Below are positions 17,183 through 23,882 of a stretch of DNA of 64,000 nt, piece by piece. The DNA comes from Acidobacteriota bacterium (lineage in GTDB: Bacteria > Acidobacteriota > Vicinamibacteria > Vicinamibacterales > Vicinamibacteraceae). Position 1 is the stretch's first letter; every line of letters starts with the position of its first letter. Made by a program: the position numbers and the translations under genes. The DNA lies in assembly GCA_020845575.1 (NCBI GenBank), contig JADLFL010000012.1, positions 186,001 through 250,000 on the forward strand. Direction: 5' to 3'. A model generated the notes under the pieces. It was not told where the DNA came from. It did not search any database and worked only from the letters and a program-made list of their open reading frames with translations.

Positions 17183-17188
17183 CATAAT
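17183..17188 (+). promoter_or_regulatory. -10 box CATAAT, 6 nt before ATG
   Basis: CATAAT, six bases (CCCGGC), then ATG at 17195. This predicts a transcription start at or next to the initiation codon. No recognisable -35 box is present at 16-18 nt. Confidence 0.45.
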
Positions 17189-17194
17189 CCCGGC

Positions 17195-18127
17195 ATGGAC
17201 GGCGTTGCTCGGCGAGCCCTGACCGGCAGTGCGCTGCTGGCCGTGGCGCTGAGCGGTGCCTTCGTGCCTGTTCGCGGAAATGCCAGGTTTTTCGGCGGAA
17301 ATCAGGGGCGCGCGGTGCTCTCCGGTTGTCCAACTCCGACTGTCGAGCCGCGACTGCTGCCAACGGTCCTGCTGCCTGACGCGCAGCTCACGCTGGCGCG
17401 CTGCGTGCAGCGCGACCTCGACGAGGGGCGCTGGCGCGACGCCGACGCGCGACTGACGGCAGCCCGCCGTGCCGGCCTTGTCCTCGATCCGGGCGATCGT
17501 GACGCATGGGACGCGCTCATCCTGCGCGGTGACGCCACGCGTCTGGTCGACGGGGCGCAGTGGTCCACGCTCGCGTCGGTGTCGCTGCCAGGAGAGCTGG
17601 CGATTCCCTGGGTCGGGCCGCTCGTGCGCGGCGTCGCGTCGGCACGTGCCTCCTGGGCCACGCAGGACGCCGGCCTGCAGGCGCAGGCGCGCGCCGAACT
17701 GGATCGGCTCACGCACATGGCTCGCACCGCAGGTCCGGTGAGCGAAGCGGAACGCGCGCGTCTCATCGTGCAGGGGACGATGGCCGGCGCGCAGTACGAA
17801 CGTGACGAGATGCAGATGCTGCTCGACGCCGCACACGATCTCGAACGGCGATTGAACGCCGGCGAGGAACTGCTGGCGCCGGTGGTCCTGGCCCGGGAGG
17901 TCGAAGCGGATCTGCTGCTGACAACGGATCGCTACGCTGCGGCTGTCGAACGCTACAGGGACGTGATCGCCGAATGGCCCCGGCGCGTGCAACCCCGTCG
18001 CGGTCTTGCGGCGGCGTACCGGCACCTCGGGCACGCCCGCGAGGCGGAGGAGACGATCGCGCAGGCGCGCGCGTTGTGGGCCGATGCCGACCCTGACGCC
18101 GCGAGCACGCTTCAGCCGCGCCCATGA
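17195..18127 (+). CDS. Putative secreted TPR-like helical protein
   Basis: A 310-residue protein with an N-terminal hydrophobic segment (~9-27, [17 protein letters not shown]), probably an export signal or anchor. The rest is Ala/Arg/Leu-rich and helical. The last third ([37 protein letters not shown]) looks like one or two tetratricopeptide repeats. No enzymatic motif. I cannot assign a partner. It precedes the Tat-exported aminotransferase gene by 88 nt on the same strand. Confidence 0.7.
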   Translation: MDGVARRALTGSALLAVALSGAFVPVRGNARFFGGNQGRAVLSGCPTPTVEPRLLPTVLLPDAQLTLARCVQRDLDEGRWRDADARLTAARRAGLVLDPGDRDAWDALILRGDATRLVDGAQWSTLASVSLPGELAIPWVGPLVRGVASARASWATQDAGLQAQARAELDRLTHMARTAGPVSEAERARLIVQGTMAGAQYERDEMQMLLDAAHDLERRLNAGEELLAPVVLAREVEADLLLTTDRYAAAVERYRDVIAEWPRRVQPRRGLAAAYRHLGHAREAEETIAQARALWADADPDAASTLQPRP

Positions 18128-18215
18128 ATGGCAGGCGCGAACGCGCCTCGACCGGCGCATACTAGGGCACCAACGACGTCACCCTCCGGCGCCATCACTC
18201 CGAGGATCGACACAC

Positions 18216-19361
18216 ATGGCTCTGACACGACGCGGATTCGTCCGCCGCATGGGACAGGTCACCGCGACGGTGAGCGGTGCAGCCCTCTCGGCCCGGGGCT
18301 TCGAGGCGATGACCGCCGCGCACGCCGCAGGACAGGACCGTCCGCAGATTCCGCCGGGCATGATTCGCCTCGGCAGCAATGAGAGTCCGTACGGTCCTGG
18401 CCCGCGCGTGGTCGCCGCCGTCGAACGCGCGCTGCTGGATGACGGGAACCGTTACTCGCGATCGCCGAGCCTCCTCACGGGACGCGTGGCGGCGATGCAG
18501 GGCATCTCCGCCGCGTCGGTACTCGTGGCGGCAGGATCGGGCGATCTCCTGAGGGCGTCGGTGTTCGCGTGGGTCACGGCCGAACGTCCGCTCGTGGCTG
18601 CGACGCCGACGTTCGAGACGCCCGTGCGTACGGCAGGCGCGCTGCGCATGCCCGTGCGCATGGTGCCGCTGACGCCGGCGCTCACGATCGATCTCGACCG
18701 CATGGCGGAACAGGGCCACGGTGCCGGGCTCGTCTACGTCTGCAACCCGGACAACCCCACGGGCACCTTTCATCCGAAGACCGCCATCGTCTCGTTCATC
18801 GAACGCATCGCGGCGGCATCGCCCGAGACGGTGGTGATGATCGATGAGGCGTACTTCGACTGCGCCGACGATCCGACGTACGGCTCGGTGGCGTCGCTCG
18901 CCGCCGAGCGACGCAACCTCGTCGTGCTGCGAACGTTCTCGAAGATCCACGGTCTGGCCGGCATGCGCATCGGGTACGCCATCGGTCATCCGGACACGCT
19001 CGAACGCCTTCGCCTGTGCGCCGGCAGCGGCACGCTCGCCTGCGCGTCCGTCGCGGCCGCCATCGCGTCGCTCGACGACACGGTGTACTTCGCGCGGCAG
19101 CAGGCGCTCAATCGCGAAGCGCGTGCGCGCCTCGTGAAGGCGTTCACGGAGATCGGCTACCCGCCCGTGCCGTCGCAGGCCAACTTCGTGATGGTCGACG
19201 TGCGCCGCGACGTCCGCGACTTCGGCGCCGCCTGCCGCGAGCGCGGCGTCCTCATCGGCCGCCCGTTCCCGCCACTGGCCACGCAGGCCCGCATCTCCTT
19301 CGGTACGCCCGACGAGATGACCACCGCCATCGCCGCCTTCAGAGCCATCCTGGTTTCCTGA
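18216..19361 (+). CDS. Tat-exported class I/II aminotransferase (HisC-like)
   Basis: A 381-residue PLP enzyme of fold type I resembling histidinol-phosphate aminotransferase. The N-terminus TRRGFVRRMGQVTATVSGAALSA is a twin-arginine signal, not found on biosynthetic HisC. Seen in order: RLGSNESPYGP, VAAGSGDLL, VYVCNPDNPTGT (PLP phosphate/ring region), VVMIDEAYFD (Asp to the pyridine N), and the Schiff-base Lys243 in RTFSKIHGLAGMRIGY. All catalytic residues are present. Tat export would carry folded holoenzyme, implying periplasmic amino-acid or amine chemistry (inference). Monocistronic; a REP-like hairpin follows the stop. Confidence 0.88.
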   Translation: MALTRRGFVRRMGQVTATVSGAALSARGFEAMTAAHAAGQDRPQIPPGMIRLGSNESPYGPGPRVVAAVERALLDDGNRYSRSPSLLTGRVAAMQGISAASVLVAAGSGDLLRASVFAWVTAERPLVAATPTFETPVRTAGALRMPVRMVPLTPALTIDLDRMAEQGHGAGLVYVCNPDNPTGTFHPKTAIVSFIERIAAASPETVVMIDEAYFDCADDPTYGSVASLAAERRNLVVLRTFSKIHGLAGMRIGYAIGHPDTLERLRLCAGSGTLACASVAAAIASLDDTVYFARQQALNREARARLVKAFTEIGYPPVPSQANFVMVDVRRDVRDFGAACRERGVLIGRPFPPLATQARISFGTPDEMTTAIAAFRAILVS

Positions 19362-19370
19362 GGTGTAGCC

Positions 19371-19387
19371 GCCGGATTTCATCCGGC
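19371..19387. repeat. REP-like hairpin, family B
   Basis: A 7-bp perfect stem GCCGGAT / ATCCGGC with loop TTC, 9 nt after the aminotransferase stop. The identical element in inverse orientation follows the gene ending at 62044 (62047-62063), so it is a repeated unit and may also end transcription here, ahead of the riboswitch promoter. Confidence 0.6.
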
Positions 19388-19428
19388 TGACGGTGTCGCG
19401 CACCAGACGCGCATGACACGCTCGGCTG

Positions 19429-19457
19429 TTGAGGCGATCAGCGCCGACAGCTAGAGT
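19429..19457 (+). promoter_or_regulatory. Sigma70-like promoter of the SAM-riboswitch operon
   Basis: TTGAGG (-35, 19429-19434), a 17-nt spacer, and TAGAGT (-10, 19452-19457). The predicted transcription start is near 19464, within two bases of the first paired base of the riboswitch (19466). This fit supports both calls. Confidence 0.6.
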
Positions 19458-19461
19458 GCCA

Positions 19462-19560
19462 GGAGACATCCCGAGTGGCCCGTGGACGACACGGGTCCGG
19501 CAACCTGCGACGACCACGCAAGGTGCCCGCGCGCTCACGCGCGGATGTGGCCGGTGGAGC
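19462..19560 (+). promoter_or_regulatory. SAM-I/SAM-IV-type riboswitch
   Basis: The leader carries the conserved core of the SAM-I/SAM-IV clan. P1: ACATCC (19466-19471) with GGATGT (19543-19548). Directly inside P1 is GAGTG, then P2 CCCGTG/CACGGG (19479-19484, 19490-19495). The joining motif TCCGGCAACC (19496-19505) leads to P3 TGCG/CGCA (19506-19509, 19517-19520), followed by AAGGTGCCC and a hairpin GCGCG-CTCA-CGCGC (19529-19542). The P3 loop CCAC (19514-19517) can pair with GTGG downstream of P1 (19554-19557), as in SAM-IV pseudoknots. That GTGG lies in the likely ribosome-binding site GGTGGAG of the next gene, so SAM binding would block translation (inference). The first operon's fourth gene encodes a SAM synthetase, matching the ligand. 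Confidence 0.83.
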
Positions 19561-19571
19561 CCGGCAACCAA

Positions 19572-20969
19572 ATGGTTACCATTCGCGCACACGCGCGGCT
19601 GGCGGCGCTCGGCGTGTACGGGTTCGACACGTGCGAGCCCGTCATCATGGCCGCGCTCGTCACCGGGGATCCGCTCCTGCTCATCGGGCGATCCGGCACA
19701 GGCAAGACGTATCTCCTCAACACGCTCAGCGAGGCCCTCGGGCTCGAGCACCGCCACTACAACGCCAGCCTGATCGCGTTCGACGATCTCGTCGGGTTCC
19801 CGTATCCGGACGACGACCGTGCGGGCATCACGTTCCTGCAGACGCCCGCCACCGTGTGGGGCGCCGAGTCCGTCCTGATCGACGAGATCAGCCGGTGCAG
19901 GCCCGAACACCAGAACCGGCTCTTCTCGCTCATCCACGAGCGCCGCCTGCAGGGGATCGCCCTCCCGACGCTGCGCTATCGGTGGGCGGCGATGAATCCG
20001 TGCCCGAGCGATCGCGACACCCACGAGGACTACACGGGTTCCGAGCCGCTCGACCCCGCGCTTGCAGATCGCTTCGCGCTCTTCGTGCGCGCGGCGGAGT
20101 GGAGCGAACTGAACCCCGACGAACGCCTGCGCCTGGCCGATGCCGGTGGCGAAGGGCGCATCGCGCCGGCAGACGACGATCTGCGCGATCGAGTGACGGC
20201 ATGGCGCGCGACGTTCGAACACACGCTTGCGCACGGCTCGTCGTTCGCGCAGGCGTACGCGTCGGCGGCGGCGACGGCGCTGAACGCGGGTCGTATCCGC
20301 GTCTCGCCGCGGCGCGTGCGGTTGCTCGCGCGAAGCCTCGTCGCCGCGTCCATCGTCGCCGGCGGGGGGACGAGTGACCTGTTCAAGCTGGTGCTCGGGT
20401 GCAGCCTGCCCCACGCGACGTGGGGAGAGGACCCGGATGGCGCGCGAGTGGCGGCCGCGCACCAGAGTGCGTGGGACGTCGCCCGGCAGTCGCGGCCCGC
20501 CTGGGTCCACGAGTTCATGGCGGCGGGCTCGATCGCCGAGAAGCTGCGCCTGCTGCTCGCGCATTGCACCGATCCCGACGAAGGGACGCAGGTGGTCTCC
20601 GAGTGGCTGGCCAACGCGACGACGCACCGCGCGGCGGCATTCGCCTTCGCTGTCTATCCGGCAGCCGTGGCCGGCCGCCTGCCGATCGGCGCGGACGCCG
20701 TCGAGGATCTCGGCCGGATCGCCGGGCGGATCCTCGCCGTCGACGCCGAACTGCACTGGCAGGAGCGTCTGTCGCAGTCGGGCACCACGCATCCGCAACT
20801 CGCGCGCCTCGGGAAGGTCCTCGCGACCCTGAAGGGCGCCCGCAGGGAGCGAGCGCACCAGTTCTTTTCCTGGTGCACCACGTCCGACACTGCAGTCGGA
20901 TCGCCAGCGGCGCTGGAGGCCGACATCGACGCCTGCGTGCGCCAACTCGAAGGGATCCGCACGTCATGA
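19572..20969 (+). CDS. MoxR-type AAA+ ATPase of a SAM-riboswitch operon
   Basis: A 465-residue AAA+ ATPase. Walker A GRSGTGKT (39-46), Walker B VLIDEI (101-106), sensor-1 Asn142 (RWAAMNPCPSD) and a putative Arg finger Arg167 (LADRF) are intact. MoxR ATPases act as chaperones that remodel or activate targets through a VWA-domain partner, encoded two genes downstream. The start ATG 19572 is chosen because upstream in-frame codons lie inside the riboswitch; GGTGGAG (19553-19559) is the likely ribosome site. The ATG is itself in a short hairpin (AACCA-AA-TGGTT, 19566-19577). Its stop overlaps the next start (ATGA). C-terminal residues ~260-465 are helical and unassigned. Confidence 0.88.
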   Translation: MVTIRAHARLAALGVYGFDTCEPVIMAALVTGDPLLLIGRSGTGKTYLLNTLSEALGLEHRHYNASLIAFDDLVGFPYPDDDRAGITFLQTPATVWGAESVLIDEISRCRPEHQNRLFSLIHERRLQGIALPTLRYRWAAMNPCPSDRDTHEDYTGSEPLDPALADRFALFVRAAEWSELNPDERLRLADAGGEGRIAPADDDLRDRVTAWRATFEHTLAHGSSFAQAYASAAATALNAGRIRVSPRRVRLLARSLVAASIVAGGGTSDLFKLVLGCSLPHATWGEDPDGARVAAAHQSAWDVARQSRPAWVHEFMAAGSIAEKLRLLLAHCTDPDEGTQVVSEWLANATTHRAAAFAFAVYPAAVAGRLPIGADAVEDLGRIAGRILAVDAELHWQERLSQSGTTHPQLARLGKVLATLKGARRERAHQFFSWCTTSDTAVGSPAALEADIDACVRQLEGIRTS

Positions 20970-21400
20970 CGGTGTGGGCCAACACGGGCGGCCCGTGCAG
21001 CCGGACGCGCGTGGAGCACATTCGACGGACGCTGCTCAATCGCACCGACGGTCCGATCCGCATGCCGCGTGTGCTGCGCGTGGGCCTGGACCATCGAGCA
21101 AGCGACGATGTCGCCGACATCGTGTGGCGAACGCTTGCCGCTGCCGGCTTCGCGACGCCTGACCATCTGCGCGCGGCGTTCACCGTACCAGCGAAGCGAC
21201 TCTTGTGCAGGCGGTTCGTGCCTCGCGCGCGGGAGTTGCCGTGCCTCGACGATGCCCCGCTGGCCGTGCTGGAGCAGGCGTTGCTGCTCGGCCTGTGTAC
21301 CGCGCACCTCTTCGATCCGTCGCGTCCCGTCGTCTGGACGACGGCCAGCCTCTCGAGACAGCTCGAGCTCTTCGAGCCGGAAGGGTTCTACGTGTCATGA
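20966..21400 (+). CDS. Unknown 144-aa protein between MoxR and VWA genes
   Basis: No family recognised. The protein is basic and has four Cys residues (near positions 11, 79, 92 and 111) and a helical middle (ADIVWRTLAAAGFATPDHLRAA). The C-terminus is WTTASLSRQLELFEPEGFYVS. No signal peptide or membrane segment. It overlaps its neighbours at both ends by 4 nt (ATGA each side), so it is made in step with the MoxR ATPase and the DUF2201 protein. That suggests a stoichiometric subunit or adaptor of that complex (inference from context only). Confidence 0.82.
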   Translation: MTVWANTGGPCSRTRVEHIRRTLLNRTDGPIRMPRVLRVGLDHRASDDVADIVWRTLAAAGFATPDHLRAAFTVPAKRLLCRRFVPRARELPCLDDAPLAVLEQALLLGLCTAHLFDPSRPVVWTTASLSRQLELFEPEGFYVS

Positions 21401-22707
21401 CCGACGCACGCATTCGCGCCATCCTCCAGGAGCTCATCGACGAGAACCCGCTGGCGTGCCGCGCGATCCTGCGCGTGCTCCACGTCGAGTTCACGCGCGA
21501 CGTGCCGACGCTTGCCGTGACGTGCGAGACGCTGCCGCGCCTGCGCATCAACGCCGCGTTCGTCGCCGCGCACTGCCGCACCGACGCGCACGTGAAAGCC
21601 GTGATCCTGCACGAGCTGCTGCACGTGCTGCTGCGGCACACGCAAACGCGGCTCGGTGTCACGCCCGCGCGGCATCTCGCGTGTGATGCCGTGATCAACG
21701 CCATCATCGCTCGGCAGTGCGGCGAGGCGTACTCGTCCATGATGTCGCGCTACTACGCGACTGAAACGGGGCTGGCGAGGCTGCTGCGCAGGAGGCGCGC
21801 GCGCGAGGTCCTGCGCACCGAGCGGCACGGAACACGCATCGACCTCACATCGCTGTGGGACGGGCTCTACGCGGGAACACTGGTGGCCGACGACATCGAG
21901 GCCCTGGCGCACGACATCGAGCCGCACGTGCCCGCCGTTGCGAGACGGCTGATTGGCAACCACGCGGAACTCGACGAGGCGCTGCCGTCGGTACTCGAGA
22001 CAGCCGTGGACGCCGCATTCCGGCAGATGAACGGCGCGGGGATCTGGCGATCGCCGCGGGGGCGAGGCTCGTCGGCGATCGTCTTCGAGCAGGTGTTCGC
22101 GTCGAGCGACGCGCCGATCGAGCAGTGGCGGCGCGCCACGCTCGCCGTGTTCAGGCGGCACATCCAGCCGGACGCGCGCGGTGCCGGACGGGAGGCACGC
22201 GAGGCGGCGTACACGCTGCCCGTGCTGAGTCCGTCAGACAGGCGCGCCTTCCTGCGTGCACGGTGGTCGCCGTTGCTGCCCGACGCGTGCTGGGCGACCG
22301 AGCGCCCGCATCGCACCGGCAGCACGCAGGTGTACCTCGACGTCAGCGGGTCGATGTGGGCGGAGATGCCGGAGATCGTGGCGCTCATCGCGCGGCTGCG
22401 GCGATACGTGCGCCAGCCGCTGTGGGCGTTCAGCGACATCGTCGCACCCGCGATCGTCGAGCACGGACACCTGAAGGCCGAGACGTCGGGTGGCACGAGC
22501 CTGACGTGCGTGTTGCGGCACGTAGCGGACACGCGTCCAGCGGCTGCCGTGATTGTCACGGACGGGTACGTCGAGCCCCTCAACTCGAAGCTGGTGGCCG
22601 CCGCGAGTCGCTCGCGGCTCCACGTCATCGTGACGAGAGACGGCGATCCCGCTCTGGTGCGACGGGCCGGCCTGCCCTGGTCGCAACTCGATCGGATGCC
22701 GTCGTGA
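21397..22707 (+). CDS. DUF2201-like metallopeptidase-VWA protein
   Basis: A 436-residue protein joining two domains typical of DUF2201 proteins. The N-terminal half has a zincin motif HELLH (72-76; Glu73 catalytic) followed by ARHLACDAVINAII, whose His/Asp could supply the third metal ligand. The C-terminal third is a VWA domain with an intact MIDAS: DVSGS (315-319), a Thr in GGTSL (~366) and Asp in VTDGYV (~388). Known DUF2201 proteins pair with MoxR ATPases; the VWA is the expected docking site for the ATPase two genes upstream. The start overlaps the preceding stop (ATGA), and its stop overlaps the metK-like start (GTGA). Proteolytic activity is plausible but unproven for this family. Confidence 0.87.
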   Translation: MTDARIRAILQELIDENPLACRAILRVLHVEFTRDVPTLAVTCETLPRLRINAAFVAAHCRTDAHVKAVILHELLHVLLRHTQTRLGVTPARHLACDAVINAIIARQCGEAYSSMMSRYYATETGLARLLRRRRAREVLRTERHGTRIDLTSLWDGLYAGTLVADDIEALAHDIEPHVPAVARRLIGNHAELDEALPSVLETAVDAAFRQMNGAGIWRSPRGRGSSAIVFEQVFASSDAPIEQWRRATLAVFRRHIQPDARGAGREAREAAYTLPVLSPSDRRAFLRARWSPLLPDACWATERPHRTGSTQVYLDVSGSMWAEMPEIVALIARLRRYVRQPLWAFSDIVAPAIVEHGHLKAETSGGTSLTCVLRHVADTRPAAAVIVTDGYVEPLNSKLVAAASRSRLHVIVTRDGDPALVRRAGLPWSQLDRMPS

Positions 22708-23849
22708 TTCGCGTCTGCGAGGCCGTACTGCCCGGACATCCCGACAAGTTCTGCGATCAGATCGCCGATGCGATCGTCGCGGCCGCGTCGGCGGTCGAGC
22801 CCGATGCCTATTGCCAGACCGAGGTGTGTGCGTGGTCCAACGAAGTGTTCCTGACCGGTGGCATCGCCACGCGCGCACCATTCACTGCCGACCTCGGCGC
22901 GCTCGTGCGACGCGTCGCGCGCGAGGTGGGGTATTGCGGCGGCAACTGGATCGACGGCGACCGCTATCGTGTGACAGACACGATCTGCCGCGTCGTGGCC
23001 GATCCCACGCGCTGGACGCGGCACGTGAACGACCAGTCGATCGTCGTCGGGCATGCGTGGGGCGATGCGCGGACGCACTACCTGCCGCCGGAAACGTTTC
23101 TCGCGCACGCGTTCCGTCGCGCGCTCACCGACGCGTGTCGCGATGGCGAACTGCGGGGCGAGGGACCGGATGGCAAGCTCCTGGTGCGCATGCGTCTCGA
23201 GGGCGGGGATTCGCGCGCGCGATCCGCCGTTCGACTTCGTCTCGAACACGTGCTCGTCACCCTCCAGCATCGGGAAGAGACGGAGGTGCTCGACCTGGCG
23301 GAGCGCGTGGCGGCTTGCCTCGGTCTGGCGTACGCGCAACTGGCTGATGGCGACGGCCGCTGGTGCGAACCGTGGTCGACGGTGGACCTGGACGTGAACC
23401 CGAACGGCCCGCTGCTCAACGGCGGGAGCGACGGAGACAACGGCCAGACGGGACGAAAGCTGGTGATGGACTACTACGGCCCGCACGTCCCGATCGGCGG
23501 CGGGGCGCTGTCGGGCAAGCACCTCACGCACATCGACCGCCTGGGCGCCTGTGCGGCACGTCACGCCGCCGTGCGCGCGGTTGCCGGCGGGGCAGGCGAG
23601 TGCACCATCCGCGTCGCGTACGCACCGAACGTCGCGGTGCCGCTGGAGGTCACATGCGAAATGTCGCCGCGCGGCCCACGCGCTCCTCGCGAGTTCTTCG
23701 ACTTCGACGCGATGGCGGATCGTTACGCATCGGCAGAGATCGACTCATCACTGGCCCGCGGCGACCACTTTTTCGACCTGTCGCGCCCCTGGAACCGTGA
23801 CGAGCCGCAGCGTCTCGTCGTCACGCGGTCGCACTGCTCCGGTCAGTGA
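22704..23849 (+). CDS. Divergent S-adenosylmethionine synthetase (MetK-like)
   Basis: A 381-residue protein, the usual MetK length (~385), converting methionine and ATP to SAM. Conserved: GHPDK (11-15, methionine/ATP His and Asp), the GDQG-loop equivalent NDQS (109-112) keeping the Asp, DGKLLV Lys, GGSDGDNGQTGRK (240-252) keeping Asp and Arg-Lys, and GGGALSGKH (265-273). Departures from E. coli MetK: GDQG to NDQS, GGGAFSGKD to GGGALSGKH, and the second active-site Lys (269 in E. coli) is His276. Most catalytic residues remain, so activity is likely but kinetics or substrate may differ. The GTG start overlaps the VWA gene stop (GTGA). Fourth gene of a SAM-riboswitch operon, so probably feedback-controlled. 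An inverted repeat GAGGCGC/GCGCCTC (23875-23898) follows the stop. Confidence 0.87.
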   Translation: MIRVCEAVLPGHPDKFCDQIADAIVAAASAVEPDAYCQTEVCAWSNEVFLTGGIATRAPFTADLGALVRRVAREVGYCGGNWIDGDRYRVTDTICRVVADPTRWTRHVNDQSIVVGHAWGDARTHYLPPETFLAHAFRRALTDACRDGELRGEGPDGKLLVRMRLEGGDSRARSAVRLRLEHVLVTLQHREETEVLDLAERVAACLGLAYAQLADGDGRWCEPWSTVDLDVNPNGPLLNGGSDGDNGQTGRKLVMDYYGPHVPIGGGALSGKHLTHIDRLGACAARHAAVRAVAGGAGECTIRVAYAPNVAVPLEVTCEMSPRGPRAPREFFDFDAMADRYASAEIDSSLARGDHFFDLSRPWNRDEPQRLVVTRSHCSGQ

Positions 23850-23882
23850 GCTACTTCTGGCTCGACGAATGCGTGAGGCGCG

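Noticed and set aside
19560-19569. Second CCCGGCAACC considered as a second SAM aptamer
   Set aside because: It lacks the GAGTG, P2 and P3 partners around it and lies directly on the start codon; it may be a decoy or alternative pairing site only.
19482-19571. Upstream in-frame start codons (19482 and 19545) for the MoxR gene
   Set aside because: Both lie within the paired core of the riboswitch and would add residues with no similarity to MoxR N-termini.
18195-20945. A 916-codon open frame on the minus strand opposite the aminotransferase and MoxR genes
   Set aside because: It runs antisense across two well-supported genes and the riboswitch, is rich in Arg/Ala/His without any domain, and is a typical high-GC shadow frame.
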